Notes: generated by a model from the letters alone, not told the origin. 61,330 bases of DNA from an uncultured Muribaculaceae bacterium (GCA_910589425.1 CAJUSZ010000014.1:1-61330); one strand, 5' to 3'. Positions 35,005-43,457 are shown, counted from the stretch's first letter. Numbers and translations: made by a program.

Positions 35005-35853
35005 ATGAAATCAAGAGAAGAACTTATCGAGGATCTGCTTGATCTCGCCTTTGCAGAGGATGTCGGCGACGGCGATCACACCACGCTTTCGACAATTCCG
35101 GCCGACGCCATGGGCAGATCGCGCCTGCTCATAAAGGAAGAGGGCATTCTTGCCGGTGTGGAGATAGCCGAGAGAGTATTGCGGCGTGTGGATCCCTCAA
35201 TCCGTATGGAGAAACTTATATCAGACGGGAGCGAGGTAAAGCCCGGGGATGTGGCTTTTTATGCTGAAGGCCCTGTGAGATCGTTGCTTGTAGCAGAGCG
35301 TACGATGCTCAACATCATGCAGCGCATGAGCGGTGTGGCGACTATGACACGCCGCTATCAGAATGAACTTTCAGGACTTCATACAAAAGTGCTTGATACG
35401 CGAAAGACCACCCCGGGAATGCGCATGCTTGAGAAAGAGGCAGTCAGGCTCGGAGGAGGCACAAACCACCGCATAGGCCTTTTCGACATGATACTTATAA
35501 AGGACAATCATACCGATTTTGCCGGAGGCATAGAGCAGGCGGTAAAGAGGGCAGGGGAATACTGCCGTCTCAACGGTAAGGATCTGAAAATAGAGGTCGA
35601 GGTCAGAAGTATGGACGATATCCGGAAAGTGCTTTCCCTCGGAGGTGTAGATCGTATAATGTTCGACAATTTCACACCGGAGCAGACACGTGAAGCTGTC
35701 GCGCTTGTAGACGGTAAAGTAGAGACTGAGTCATCCGGCGGCATAACACTGTCGAATCTTCGGGCGTATGGTGAAGCCGGTGTCGATTTCATATCGGTCG
35801 GGGCATTGACCCATAGTGTAAAGGGTCTTGACATGTCGTTCAAGGCTGTATGA
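35005..35853 (+). CDS. nadC: Nicotinate-nucleotide diphosphorylase (carboxylating)
   Basis: Quinolinate plus PRPP to nicotinate mononucleotide in de novo NAD synthesis. Family blocks: AEDVGDGDHTTLSTIP, AERTMLNIMQRMSGVATMTR, the phosphate/quinolinate region KVLDTRKTTPGMRMLEKEAV, GGGTNHRIGLFDMILIKDNH, IEVEVRSMDD, VDRIMFDNFTPEQ and SSGGITLSNLRAYGEAGVDF. The length of 282 residues is normal. nadA and nadB are not in the window. Ends before a bidirectional terminator. Confidence 0.97.
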   Translation: MKSREELIEDLLDLAFAEDVGDGDHTTLSTIPADAMGRSRLLIKEEGILAGVEIAERVLRRVDPSIRMEKLISDGSEVKPGDVAFYAEGPVRSLLVAERTMLNIMQRMSGVATMTRRYQNELSGLHTKVLDTRKTTPGMRMLEKEAVRLGGGTNHRIGLFDMILIKDNHTDFAGGIEQAVKRAGEYCRLNGKDLKIEVEVRSMDDIRKVLSLGGVDRIMFDNFTPEQTREAVALVDGKVETESSGGITLSNLRAYGEAGVDFISVGALTHSVKGLDMSFKAV

Positions 35854-35883
35854 CAATGTAGCTATAATAAAGTCATAAACAAA

Positions 35884-35925
35884 ACAGTATCGCCCGGAGC
35901 TTTAATCCCGGGCGATACTGTTTTA
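35884..35925. terminator. Bidirectional terminator between nadC and the barrel gene
   Basis: A perfect 14-bp stem (35884-35897 with 35908-35921), followed by TTTT on the plus strand (35921-35924) and by TTTT on the minus strand. Confidence 0.88.
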
Positions 35926-35939
35926 ATGACAATCGGTTT

Positions 35940-38027
35940 TTATTTGAGGATCGCTGATGAGCCTGTGCCGGAGCCGCCTACTTCATCGCCGCTTTGGACT
36001 TTCTTGCCGTATCCGAAAGTATATGTAACCGAGAATTGGAAACGCATGTGCTGTGCCGTTCCATATTCGCTTCTGTCAAGCTGATAGTATTGGCTTGTCA
36101 GTGTCTGACGGTTGGTTTCCCAATCCTTACGAAGGAAATTATAAGCTGTCGCTGAAGCTCTCCATGCTCCTTTGCCATATCCGAGCTGTATCTGATAGCG
36201 GGCGGGAGTTCTTTCCTTGATCCCGGACTCCTGATCAGGATATGTGCTTGGTGTCATGTACCATCCAAATAAATAGAAATTTCCGAAATACCACGTGAGC
36301 TGAGCGGTGCATGTAAGTTCATTATGCCTCATGGCATATTCCCCTGTCGTACTTCTGAACCACATCTGCGGTCTTATCCGTGCGATAAGTCTCCCTTTAA
36401 GGAGCTTGGCCGTGCCGTTAAGCCCGATTGCCCCGCTGCGGTAAGAACCGTTGTTGACATATTGGCGAAGCATCGTCCCTCCGGGAGCGGTAGGTGTGTA
36501 GCGCGTAACGACGCGGTTGTTCGCGATATAAATATATCCGTCGGCTTCAAGCTGCCATCTGTTGTCGGGAAGCCATGTGTAGGCGAGATTAACGCCATTT
36601 TCCCAGTAGTTCTTGAGTCCGGGTGTTCCGGCGTACCACATAAGCTGGTCCTGCTGAAGCATGTTGGGGCTCTTCTGATATGTGTCCGGAACGGTTTTGC
36701 CAAAGCTATATCTTGCCTCGAACTGGTGGTGCTGGTTTGGAGAATATGTGGCATAGACATTCCCCATAGGATAGTTGTCAGTGATTTTTGTGCCAGTGAG
36801 GTTGGTGTTGGCGTAGGTCCATCCGATCAGAGTCCCTGCGGACCATTTTTGCCGGACGTGGGAGTATCTGATGCCTGCCCAATATCCCCACACGTCATAA
36901 TTCTGTCTCGAAGGAGAATTACCGAGATAGTCGATGGTGGATTTTGAGTATTCCCCGTGTATGCCGGGCATTATGCTGTTGTGCTGGTCTATCGTCCATA
37001 CCAGACAAGGGGTGATCTTGGCATAGTGGGATTCTTCCGAAGCGTTGTTGACAATGTTCAGATTGTCTTCAGTATAGTCCGATTTTGAATTGTTGTTCCC
37101 ATATCTGTAAGAAGCTTCCAGATTCATGGCCAGATGTTTGTTAAAGCTGGCATAAGTCTCAAAGTCATAGTTTAGTCCCCAGTTGTGGTTTGAGGAGATT
37201 GTCCTGGAGATCGAGGATGGAAAAGCTTCATCCGCATAGACTATTGAATTCTCTGAATTATTCCGTGGGATAGATGTGTTGTTGAAAGACAGCATATTCG
37301 ACACCTGCACGTTGCCGGATGCATAGAGCGCGCGGAAAGTTATGTCGGTTGAATTGTTGCAGTATCTTGTTGAGGCAGGTTTTGTCTGTCGCTCTATAGT
37401 CTGCGCTCCGTGTCCATATAAATCAGGAAAATGAAAAGTTTCGGAGGCTGCTGTGCCTGTATGCCGGTTGGTAAGATAGATGTCATCCGCGAAGAGATCG
37501 AAAGTCATCGCCTTGTATGCGAATTTTGAGTATACAGATGCTTCAGAGCGGTTTACGCCAAACCATTTGTTGGCGTTGATTTTTGTATAACCGCCCCATT
37601 CATATTTCTGCATAACAAAATTAACCACATATTGCGCTCCGCGGAAGCGTGGATCCTGCGGATTGATAAGATATTCTACTTTCTTGACATCTGAAGTCCG
37701 CAATCCTGTCAGGTCCTGTGCGGTTGCCGCCACATAGTCGATGAATATCGAAACGCGTTGTCCTGCTGTGGTTTTCACTGACTGATCAGCAGGATTCACG
37801 TTCAGCTGGGGTATAGCCATCTGGCTCAGGAGTGAGACGGCGTCTGCTGCGGTGTCTTTCTGACGAGATGCGGGAATGTATGTGGAGACTGTCGATGAAG
37901 TCCTTTGATTGGAAGCTTCTACTACTATCTCGTTTAGCTCCTTTGTTTTAAGAGTGTCTGCCGGCTCTCCGGCGATAGCGTATGTGTTGGCAGACAATAT
38001 GGATATACAGAGCAACTGTTTCAACAT
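35940..38027 (-). CDS. TonB-plug outer-membrane beta-barrel protein
   Basis: A signal peptide (about 1-20, ending AIAGEPA) is followed by a TonB-box-like strand (ELNEIVVEAS) and a plug domain (ADAVSLLSQMAIPQLNV, QRVSIFIDYVAATAQDLTGL, VKKVEYLINPQDPRFRGAQY). The large barrel (about 150-695) is rich in aromatic residues and ends near RFQFSVTYTFGYGKKVQ plus a short low-complexity tail. No carboxypeptidase-like N-terminal domain and no SusD partner, so it is not a classic polysaccharide-uptake pair. It resembles the outer-membrane beta-barrel family proteins of Bacteroidota, with unknown ligand. Alone in its transcript, with a -7 box at 38068-38075. Confidence 0.82.
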   Translation of the reverse strand: MLKQLLCISILSANTYAIAGEPADTLKTKELNEIVVEASNQRTSSTVSTYIPASRQKDTAADAVSLLSQMAIPQLNVNPADQSVKTTAGQRVSIFIDYVAATAQDLTGLRTSDVKKVEYLINPQDPRFRGAQYVVNFVMQKYEWGGYTKINANKWFGVNRSEASVYSKFAYKAMTFDLFADDIYLTNRHTGTAASETFHFPDLYGHGAQTIERQTKPASTRYCNNSTDITFRALYASGNVQVSNMLSFNNTSIPRNNSENSIVYADEAFPSSISRTISSNHNWGLNYDFETYASFNKHLAMNLEASYRYGNNNSKSDYTEDNLNIVNNASEESHYAKITPCLVWTIDQHNSIMPGIHGEYSKSTIDYLGNSPSRQNYDVWGYWAGIRYSHVRQKWSAGTLIGWTYANTNLTGTKITDNYPMGNVYATYSPNQHHQFEARYSFGKTVPDTYQKSPNMLQQDQLMWYAGTPGLKNYWENGVNLAYTWLPDNRWQLEADGYIYIANNRVVTRYTPTAPGGTMLRQYVNNGSYRSGAIGLNGTAKLLKGRLIARIRPQMWFRSTTGEYAMRHNELTCTAQLTWYFGNFYLFGWYMTPSTYPDQESGIKERTPARYQIQLGYGKGAWRASATAYNFLRKDWETNRQTLTSQYYQLDRSEYGTAQHMRFQFSVTYTFGYGKKVQSGDEVGGSGTGSSAILK

Positions 38028-38067
38028 TGGGACAATGTGTTCGTTTTAGTAAAACTTCTTATGGCTG

Positions 38068-38075
38068 CAAAGTTA
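38068..38075 (-). promoter_or_regulatory. -7 box of the TonB-plug barrel gene
   Basis: TAACTTTG on the minus strand, 40 nt before the ATG at 38027. A TTTG lies 26 nt farther upstream, too distant for the consensus. Confidence 0.5.
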
Positions 38076-38157
38076 CACTATTTATATCATGAACATGTCA
38101 ACAAATGTTGAAAAATACTGCATATAGATTGTTTGTCAATTCTTTTTTACATACTGT

Positions 38158-38739
38158 TTAGAACAGCCTGAGTTCCTGATAAAGCCGGTGTACGGGAAGC
38201 CCCATCACATTGTAGAAACTTCCATTGATCGACTCCACAGCCACGCATCCGATCCATTCCTGTATGCCGTATGCTCCGGCTTTGTCAAGAGGAGCGTAGT
38301 TGTCCACATAATAGTTTATGTCATCATCCGAGAGCTTTGCAAACTTCACGTCAGTGATTGAAGTGAACGAAGTCCGCTGTCGTTTGGTGGCTATTGTTAC
38401 GCCTGAGGCCACCTGATGGGTTTTCCCGGATAATTCGCGTAGCATTTCTACAGCCTGCTGGCCGTCGGCAGGTTTGCCAAAAACATGGTTGTCGAGTACC
38501 ACCACTGTATCGGCCGCTATGATTAATTCGTCATCACCCATGATGGAATGATATGCGTTTGCCTTGACTCCGGATATATATTCGGCCACTTCTAAAGCCG
38601 GGAGTTCCACCGGATAATCCTCCCGTATGTTGCCGATTGTAACTACACGGAACGGTATCCGCATCTGAGTCAGGAGTTCGCGCCTCCTGGGCGATTTGCT
38701 TGCAAGAAGAATGTTGTATTTCCTGAGATTTTCGAGCAT
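38158..38739 (-). CDS. maf: Maf family nucleoside triphosphate pyrophosphatase
   Basis: Hydrolyses non-canonical or modified nucleoside triphosphates to monophosphates and is linked in some bacteria to septum control. Signature ILLASKSPRRRELLTQM near the start, then IIAADTVVVLDNHVFGKPAD with the catalytic Asp, and YVDNYAPLDKAGAYGIQEWI. The 193-residue length is standard. It lies 58 nt after kdsC on the minus strand, so the two are probably co-transcribed, as is common in Bacteroidales. Confidence 0.95.
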   Translation of the reverse strand: MLENLRKYNILLASKSPRRRELLTQMRIPFRVVTIGNIREDYPVELPALEVAEYISGVKANAYHSIMGDDELIIAADTVVVLDNHVFGKPADGQQAVEMLRELSGKTHQVASGVTIATKRQRTSFTSITDVKFAKLSDDDINYYVDNYAPLDKAGAYGIQEWIGCVAVESINGSFYNVMGLPVHRLYQELRLF

Positions 38740-38797
38740 GAACCAAGAGTGTGTTTAAGAGTTGCTTATTTATACCCGTTGAGCTGCATTATGTAGC

Positions 38798-39322
38798 TTA
38801 CCATCCGAAAGCTTTCTCGTCTGACAGCCACAGCCCCTGGGCTTTCATCGTTTGCTCAATGACATCCCGGGCACATCCATAGCCGCCTCCGAACGGAGAT
38901 ATGTATAAAGACGTTGATTTTGCCTCGGATGATGCATCGTGCGGACAACAAGGCAAGCCTACGTGTCTCATTGCCTGAAGATCTGGAATATCATCTCCCA
39001 TATACATGATTTCGTCAGCTTTTAGCCCGGTGGTTTTCATCCATTCTTCCAGCACAGGCAGCTTATGTGCCGCCCCCTGGAAAATATCCCTGATCCCGAG
39101 AGCCTCGAATCTGACTTTGACGGCAACCGTATTTCCACCAGTGATTATGGCTATTTTAAAGCCGTACTTCACAGCGAGTTGAAGTGCATAGCCATCTTTG
39201 ATGTTAACCATTCGTGTCGGCTCTCCTTCTTTGCTGAGAGGAATGGTTGATGGGGAGAGGACGCCGTCCACATCGAATGCGAAGGCTTTGATTTTTTTGA
39301 GGTCGTAGTTTATGGCGCTCAT
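38798..39322 (-). CDS. kdsC: KDO-8-phosphate phosphatase, HAD IIIC type
   Basis: Releases KDO from KDO-8-phosphate for lipid A core synthesis. HAD motif I is AFDVDGVLS near residues 14-22, motif II AIITGGNT, the conserved Lys in HKLPVLEEW, and motif III YMGDDIPDLQAM. The small capless domain and 174 residues fit the tetrameric KdsC type. The C-terminal segment FGGGYGCARDVIEQ is typical. YrbI-like HAD relatives with other sugar phosphates cannot be excluded. It lies between glsA and maf. Confidence 0.9.
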   Translation of the reverse strand: MSAINYDLKKIKAFAFDVDGVLSPSTIPLSKEGEPTRMVNIKDGYALQLAVKYGFKIAIITGGNTVAVKVRFEALGIRDIFQGAAHKLPVLEEWMKTTGLKADEIMYMGDDIPDLQAMRHVGLPCCPHDASSEAKSTSLYISPFGGGYGCARDVIEQTMKAQGLWLSDEKAFGW

Positions 39323-39340
39323 TTGTGTCGATTTCCGTTT

Positions 39341-39365
39341 TTAGAGTGTGAGATTCACGCTCTTA
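39341..39365. repeat. Minimal inverted-repeat element, copy E
   Basis: TTA (39341-39343), GAGTGTGA, GAT, TCACGCTC, TTA (39363-39365). The 19-bp core is a perfect hairpin allowing one G.T pair, with the same GAGTGTG end and TTA flanks as copy B. The right TTA is the glsA stop codon read on the minus strand. Confidence 0.5.
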
Positions 39366-40277
39366 GAAGATTGAACTTCGTATGTCAGTTGTGAAACGTT
39401 CAAAAAACTCTATTCCCGCGAGAGAGTTGCCGTAGCTGTTAAGCTCGGGACTCCATACGGCCACCGATAGCTTTCCGGGCATATATGCCGCTATACCGCC
39501 GCCTACGCCGCTCTTTCCCGGCAGTCCGACCCGGTATGCAAAGTCGCCGCTTTCGTCATAAAAACCGCATGTGGCCATTACTGCCCCGATCCGCTTTGAC
39601 TGGCTTTCAGAAAGTATCCTTGTGCCGGTATGCGGATTGATTCCTCTGTTGGCAAACACAAGAAATGATCTTGCGAGATCGGCGCAACTCATGGCTATAG
39701 AGCATTGATGGCAGTAGACGTCGATAAGTGTCTCGACATCATTGTGTATGTTTCCGAAACTTTTCATGAAATAGGCGAGAGCCATGTTGCGGTCGGCGTT
39801 ATCACGTTCGCTTTGGGCAACCCTGCGGTCATAATATACATCGTCGGTTCCGGAAAGATCCCTCACAAAGTCGATCAGTGCCTCTTTAGGGCGGGGATAG
39901 AGGCTGATAAGCCTGTCTGTCACGACGAGGGCGCCGGCGTTGATAAACGGATTGCGTGGTATCCCTTTCTCATTTTCAAGCTGAACGAGAGAGTTGAACG
40001 GATTTCCGGAAGGCTCACGTCCTACGGATTTCCAAAGCTCCTCGCCAGTATGCCGCAGCACCATCGAGAGGGTGAACACTTTGGATATGCTTTGAATTGA
40101 AAACGGCACCTCGGTGTCGCCCGCCTTGAAAGATCTGCCATCAGGGGTGTGGACTGCAATTCCGAGCTGACGAGGGTTTATATCTGCCAGAGCCGGGATA
40201 TAATCGGCCACTTTCCCTTGTCCCCAGTATTCCTTCACCTGATTGTAGATCCGGCTAATAACTTTGTCAAAATCCAT
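39363..40277 (-). CDS. glsA: Glutaminase (beta-lactamase-like fold)
   Basis: Glutamine to glutamate and ammonia. Serine-dependent catalytic core: SIQSISKVFTLSM with the S63-x-x-K66 pair, NPFINAGALVVTDRL, the tyrosine-containing mid region, and LPGKSGVGGGIAAYMPGK near the C terminus. The length of 304 residues is standard for the GlsA/YbaS family. The start codon lies only 4 bp from repeat copy B (40282-40495), so its ribosome-binding region and any promoter come from that element. The TAA stop lies in copy E. Confidence 0.96.
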   Translation of the reverse strand: MDFDKVISRIYNQVKEYWGQGKVADYIPALADINPRQLGIAVHTPDGRSFKAGDTEVPFSIQSISKVFTLSMVLRHTGEELWKSVGREPSGNPFNSLVQLENEKGIPRNPFINAGALVVTDRLISLYPRPKEALIDFVRDLSGTDDVYYDRRVAQSERDNADRNMALAYFMKSFGNIHNDVETLIDVYCHQCSIAMSCADLARSFLVFANRGINPHTGTRILSESQSKRIGAVMATCGFYDESGDFAYRVGLPGKSGVGGGIAAYMPGKLSVAVWSPELNSYGNSLAGIEFFERFTTDIRSSIF

Positions 40278-40281
40278 TCTC

Positions 40282-40495
40282 TTAGAGTGTGTTTGAATTT
40301 AAACCGCGTTAAGACTGAGAGGATTTTTTGAATGATTTCCGCAAGTTGAAGAGGGAGCATAGCGGGCTACGCGACCGATGAGACTTGGCGGAAAGCATCG
40401 GAAAAGACCTCGGGATTAACGTGGAACTTCTTGAAAATAAAGATTCCTTTATTAAAATATTTATTAATTGTGTGTTAAATCCAAACACACTCTTA
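40282..40495. mobile_element. MITE-like hairpin element, copy B
   Basis: TTA direct repeats (40282-40284 and 40493-40495) enclose 208 bp with terminal inverted repeats: GAGTGTGTTTGAATTTAA and, on the other strand, GAGTGTGTTTGGATTTAA. The interior arms pair imperfectly over about 50 bp (e.g. TTTCCGC-AAGT opposite ACTTGGCGGAAA), so the unit folds into one long hairpin. Its centre carries GGAGCATAGCGGGCTACGCG, shared with copy A. The right TTA is the stop codon of the DUF2520 gene. Confidence 0.75.
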
Positions 40496-41224
40496 GAGCT
40501 TGTTGTGATCTTTCATTATCGATTCGGTCATAATGGCGTAGATACGTTGGAATTCCTTGTTGTCTGCGAGCATGTCGAGATGCTTGCGGCAAATGGAAAG
40601 ATCGCCTCGTTGAGCCGGTCCCGTCTGGGATAGATGGGGTGGCAGTTTTTCTATTTTCTCTATTGTCTGCCGGATAAGTGGCATGACCACATCCAGATCA
40701 AGGCCGCTTTGGCGGAGCAGTGTGTCGGCAATGTCGAAAAGGCGGTTGGTGAAATTGCATGCGAACACGGCAGCCAGATGCAATTGGCTTCTGAGCTTGC
40801 TGTCAGCTGTGAAAATCTTCCCTGTAAATAGTCCGGCTGTTTTTTTCAGGGATTCCACAGCCATTGGGTCGCTGCCCTCCACAAACACCGGTATGCCGCT
40901 GTAGTCAATAGCGGAATCCTTAGAGAAAGTCTGCAAAGGATAGAAAACACCCTGGGCGGAGCCAATGCCATTAAGAACCTCTATGTTTACTGAGCCGGAT
41001 GTGTGGGCCACAATCCCGTTCACATCTCTCATCCTGTTTGCCACAGATTCGATGGCTCTATCTGATACAGCTATAAGATATACGTCCGCGCTATCGGGCA
41101 GGTTTTCCAAAGTGCGCGGATTTATGCAGTCCACTACTGTATTGCAGTCGTTTTCAGAGTGTTGTCTGAAAGCTTGTGTGAGATGGCAGGCTACGTTTCC
41201 GCTTCCGATCACGCATATATCCAT
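40493..41224 (-). CDS. Rossmann-fold protein with DUF2520 domain
   Basis: Predicted NAD(P)-dependent oxidoreductase of unknown substrate. The N terminus MDICVIGSGNVACHLTQAF is the dinucleotide-binding loop. It is followed by ADVYLIAVSDRAIESVA and HTSGSV, then the C-terminal helical DUF2520 domain (AAVFACNFTNRLFDIADTLL, TGPAQRGD). The family resembles ketopantoate or pyrroline-carboxylate reductases. The length is 243 residues. ATG at 41224 is chosen because a terminator (41255-41293) lies across the longer alternative start. The stop codon TAA falls in the end repeat of element B. Confidence 0.87.
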   Translation of the reverse strand: MDICVIGSGNVACHLTQAFRQHSENDCNTVVDCINPRTLENLPDSADVYLIAVSDRAIESVANRMRDVNGIVAHTSGSVNIEVLNGIGSAQGVFYPLQTFSKDSAIDYSGIPVFVEGSDPMAVESLKKTAGLFTGKIFTADSKLRSQLHLAAVFACNFTNRLFDIADTLLRQSGLDLDVVMPLIRQTIEKIEKLPPHLSQTGPAQRGDLSICRKHLDMLADNKEFQRIYAIMTESIMKDHNKL

Positions 41225-41254
41225 CAGTGGTTTGCTCAGATATGGAGTATGGTT

Positions 41255-41293
41255 AAAAACAGGGGAGCGCACCTGATTGTCAGTACGCTCCCT
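41255..41293 (-). terminator. Terminator of the serC-serA transcript
   Basis: GGGAGCG/CGCTCCC (41263-41269 with 41286-41292) and an inner CTGA/TCAG stem, followed on the minus strand by TGTTTTTAA. Confidence 0.8.
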
Positions 41294-41327
41294 ATCGTTG
41301 GTTTGGATAATCCTTGTTTAGAGGAGC

Positions 41328-42245
41328 TTATTTGTTAACCTGGAATTTGTTCCAGCCGTCTTTGAGATAAGCTACGCTCTGCTCTGCGGCAGCCACGCCG
41401 GCGTTGAAGTTGGCTTCAGCAGTCTGTGCGCCCATTTTCTTGGGAGTGAAGAATACACGCTCGGCAAACTTCTGCTCGAATTCCTCGGCCTTGCCGGGTT
41501 TGATGTCGCTGACATAGCGGAGGTCGGGACGCTCTTCGAGAGCCTTGATCAGACCGTCTTCGTCGATAACCTCTTTGCGTGCGGTGTTTATAAGAACACC
41601 ATTTTTAGGCATACGCATCACGAGATCATAGCCGATCGAACCCTTGGTCTGGGGAGTGGCGGGGATGTGGAGCGACACGAACTGATTCTGGGAGAAGAGT
41701 TCGTTTACGTCGTGGAGAGGTTTTACGCCTTCAGCCTCGATAGCTGCATCGGGAACGAATACGTCGAGAGCCTCAACATTCATGCCGAATCCTTTGGCAA
41801 TACGGGCAACATTGCGGCCAACCTGACCGAACGCGTAAATGCCGAGTGATTTCCCTTTGAGTTCAGATCCGGAAGTGCCGTTGTATTTGTTGCGGCAAAT
41901 CATAACGATCATGCCGAATACGAGTTCAGCCACTGCGTTGGAGTTCTGGCCGGGGGTGTTCATTACGCAGATGCCATGTTCTGTTGCAGCCTTGAGGTCG
42001 ATGTTGTCGTAACCGGCACCGGCACGGACGATGACCTTGAGTTCGGGGGCGGCATTCATTACTTCACCGTCGATCACGTCTGAACGCACGATAAGACCGT
42101 TAGCTGTCTTTACGGCTTCAAGAAGATCGGCACGGGTGCCACGTTCTACTACTTCGAGTTCGTTGCCGGATGCGTTGACAACGTCAGCGATAGCCTTAAC
42201 TGCTGCGGGAGCGAAAGGTTTCTCAGTGAAAACGAGAATTTTCAT
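41328..42245 (-). CDS. serA: D-3-phosphoglycerate dehydrogenase, short form
   Basis: First step of serine synthesis: 3-phosphoglycerate to 3-phosphohydroxypyruvate with NAD+. NAD loop IYAFGQVGRNVARIA at about 137-151, catalytic Arg223 in NTARKEVID, and GAGYDNIDLKAA. At 305 residues there is no C-terminal ACT domain, so serine feedback by the E. coli mechanism is unlikely. The catalytic His of the family (TPHxG) is replaced by Lys (FFTPKKMGAQTAEAN, K269/K270), the pattern of the lysine-type PGDHs shared with Entamoeba. Downstream of serC, as expected for a serine operon, and separated from it by a perfect hairpin at 42271-42302. Confidence 0.93.
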   Translation of the reverse strand: MKILVFTEKPFAPAAVKAIADVVNASGNELEVVERGTRADLLEAVKTANGLIVRSDVIDGEVMNAAPELKVIVRAGAGYDNIDLKAATEHGICVMNTPGQNSNAVAELVFGMIVMICRNKYNGTSGSELKGKSLGIYAFGQVGRNVARIAKGFGMNVEALDVFVPDAAIEAEGVKPLHDVNELFSQNQFVSLHIPATPQTKGSIGYDLVMRMPKNGVLINTARKEVIDEDGLIKALEERPDLRYVSDIKPGKAEEFEQKFAERVFFTPKKMGAQTAEANFNAGVAAAEQSVAYLKDGWNKFQVNK

Positions 42246-42270
42246 TTGAGCTTATATGTTTTTTGGATGT

Positions 42271-42302
42271 ATAGCCGTTATGGCCTTTGCCATAGCGGCT
42301 AT
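42271..42302 (-). promoter_or_regulatory. Intercistronic hairpin serC-serA
   Basis: A 14-position stem (42271-42284 with 42289-42302, one G.T pair) with a four-base loop, and no T-run in either direction. A candidate processing or stability element between two co-transcribed genes. Confidence 0.6.
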
Positions 42303-42340
42303 ACAATATGTTTGTATTGTTTAATTAAATTCTACGGGGA

Positions 42341-43408
42341 TCAGTGCTTTGCCTCGAATTCCTTCATGCATGCCACGAGAGCCTCGACGCTTTCCATCGG
42401 GAGTGCATTGTAGAGAGAAGCGCGGAAACCGCCTACGGAACGGTGGCCCTTGATGCCGACCATGCCTTTGGAGGATGCGAAGTCGAAGAATTCTTTCTCG
42501 AGTTCAGCATATTCGGGTTTCATTACGAAGCAAACGTTCATGATAGAACGGTCTTCCTCGGCTACAGTGCCCATGAAGAGTTTGTTGCGGTCGATCTCAT
42601 TGTAGAGGCATTCAGCCTTGGCGAGGTCGAACTTCTCAAGCTCCTTGACGCCACCCATCTGCTTGTAGTAGCGGAGAGTCATGAGGGCTGAGTAGATAGG
42701 AAGCACCGGCGGGGTGTTGAACATCGAACCTTTCTTGATGTGGGTGCGGTAGTCGAGCATTGTGGGGATCTCGCGGCTTACTTTGCCGAGAGCGTCTTCC
42801 TTGACGATAACGATTGTTACGCCAGAGGGAGCGAGGTTCTTCTGTGCGCCTGCATAGATCAGGTCATACTTGGAGCAGTCGAACTCGCGTGAGAAGATGT
42901 CGGAAGACATGTCGCAGACCATCGGGATGGGGCTGTCATAATCCTTGCGGGTTTCTGTGCCGTAGATGGTGTTGTTGGAAGTATAGTGGAAATAGTCTGC
43001 GTCTTTGGGGATGATGAAGTTCTTGGGGATATAGTTGAAGTTGGACTCCTGTGAGGATGCCACAACGTCTACTTCACCGAAAAGCTTGGCCTCTTTGATG
43101 GCGTTGGTTGCCCAAGTGCCGGTGTTGATATAAGCAGCTTTCTTTTTGAGGAGGTTGAAAGGAACCATGCAGAACTGGAGGCTTGCGCCGCCGCCCAGGA
43201 AGAGCACGTGGTAGCCTTCGGGGATATTGAGAAGTTCCTTTGTGAGAGCCACAGCCTCGTCTACCACAGCCTGAAATTCTTTGCTGCGGTGAGAAACTTC
43301 GAGAATCGAGAGACCGGTGTTTGCGAAATCAAGAACAGCGTTGGCTGTCTCCTTGATGGTGTACGGGCTCAGGATGCTGGGGCCTGCATAGAAATTGTGC
43401 TTTTTCAT
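42341..43408 (-). CDS. serC: Phosphoserine aminotransferase
   Basis: PLP enzyme converting phosphohydroxypyruvate and glutamate to phosphoserine. Start KKHNFYAGPSILSPYTIKET is typical; VLFLGGGASLQFCMVPFNLL binds phosphate, and the PLP lysine is in LIYAGAQKNLAPSGVTIVIV. The C terminus GIKGHRSVGGFRASLYNALP is a family signature. The length of 355 residues is normal. A -7 box at 43450-43457 suggests its own promoter, and serA is co-transcribed. The third serine gene, serB, is not in the window. Confidence 0.97.
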   Translation of the reverse strand: MKKHNFYAGPSILSPYTIKETANAVLDFANTGLSILEVSHRSKEFQAVVDEAVALTKELLNIPEGYHVLFLGGGASLQFCMVPFNLLKKKAAYINTGTWATNAIKEAKLFGEVDVVASSQESNFNYIPKNFIIPKDADYFHYTSNNTIYGTETRKDYDSPIPMVCDMSSDIFSREFDCSKYDLIYAGAQKNLAPSGVTIVIVKEDALGKVSREIPTMLDYRTHIKKGSMFNTPPVLPIYSALMTLRYYKQMGGVKELEKFDLAKAECLYNEIDRNKLFMGTVAEEDRSIMNVCFVMKPEYAELEKEFFDFASSKGMVGIKGHRSVGGFRASLYNALPMESVEALVACMKEFEAKH

Positions 43409-43449
43409 GTCTGAAACTTGGTTTTAGATTTAAAGTGTGAAATTTTTAG

Positions 43450-43457
43450 CAAAATTA
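43450..43457 (-). promoter_or_regulatory. serC -7 box
   Basis: TAATTTTG on the minus strand, 41 nt before the ATG at 43408. No consensus -33 box. Confidence 0.5.
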
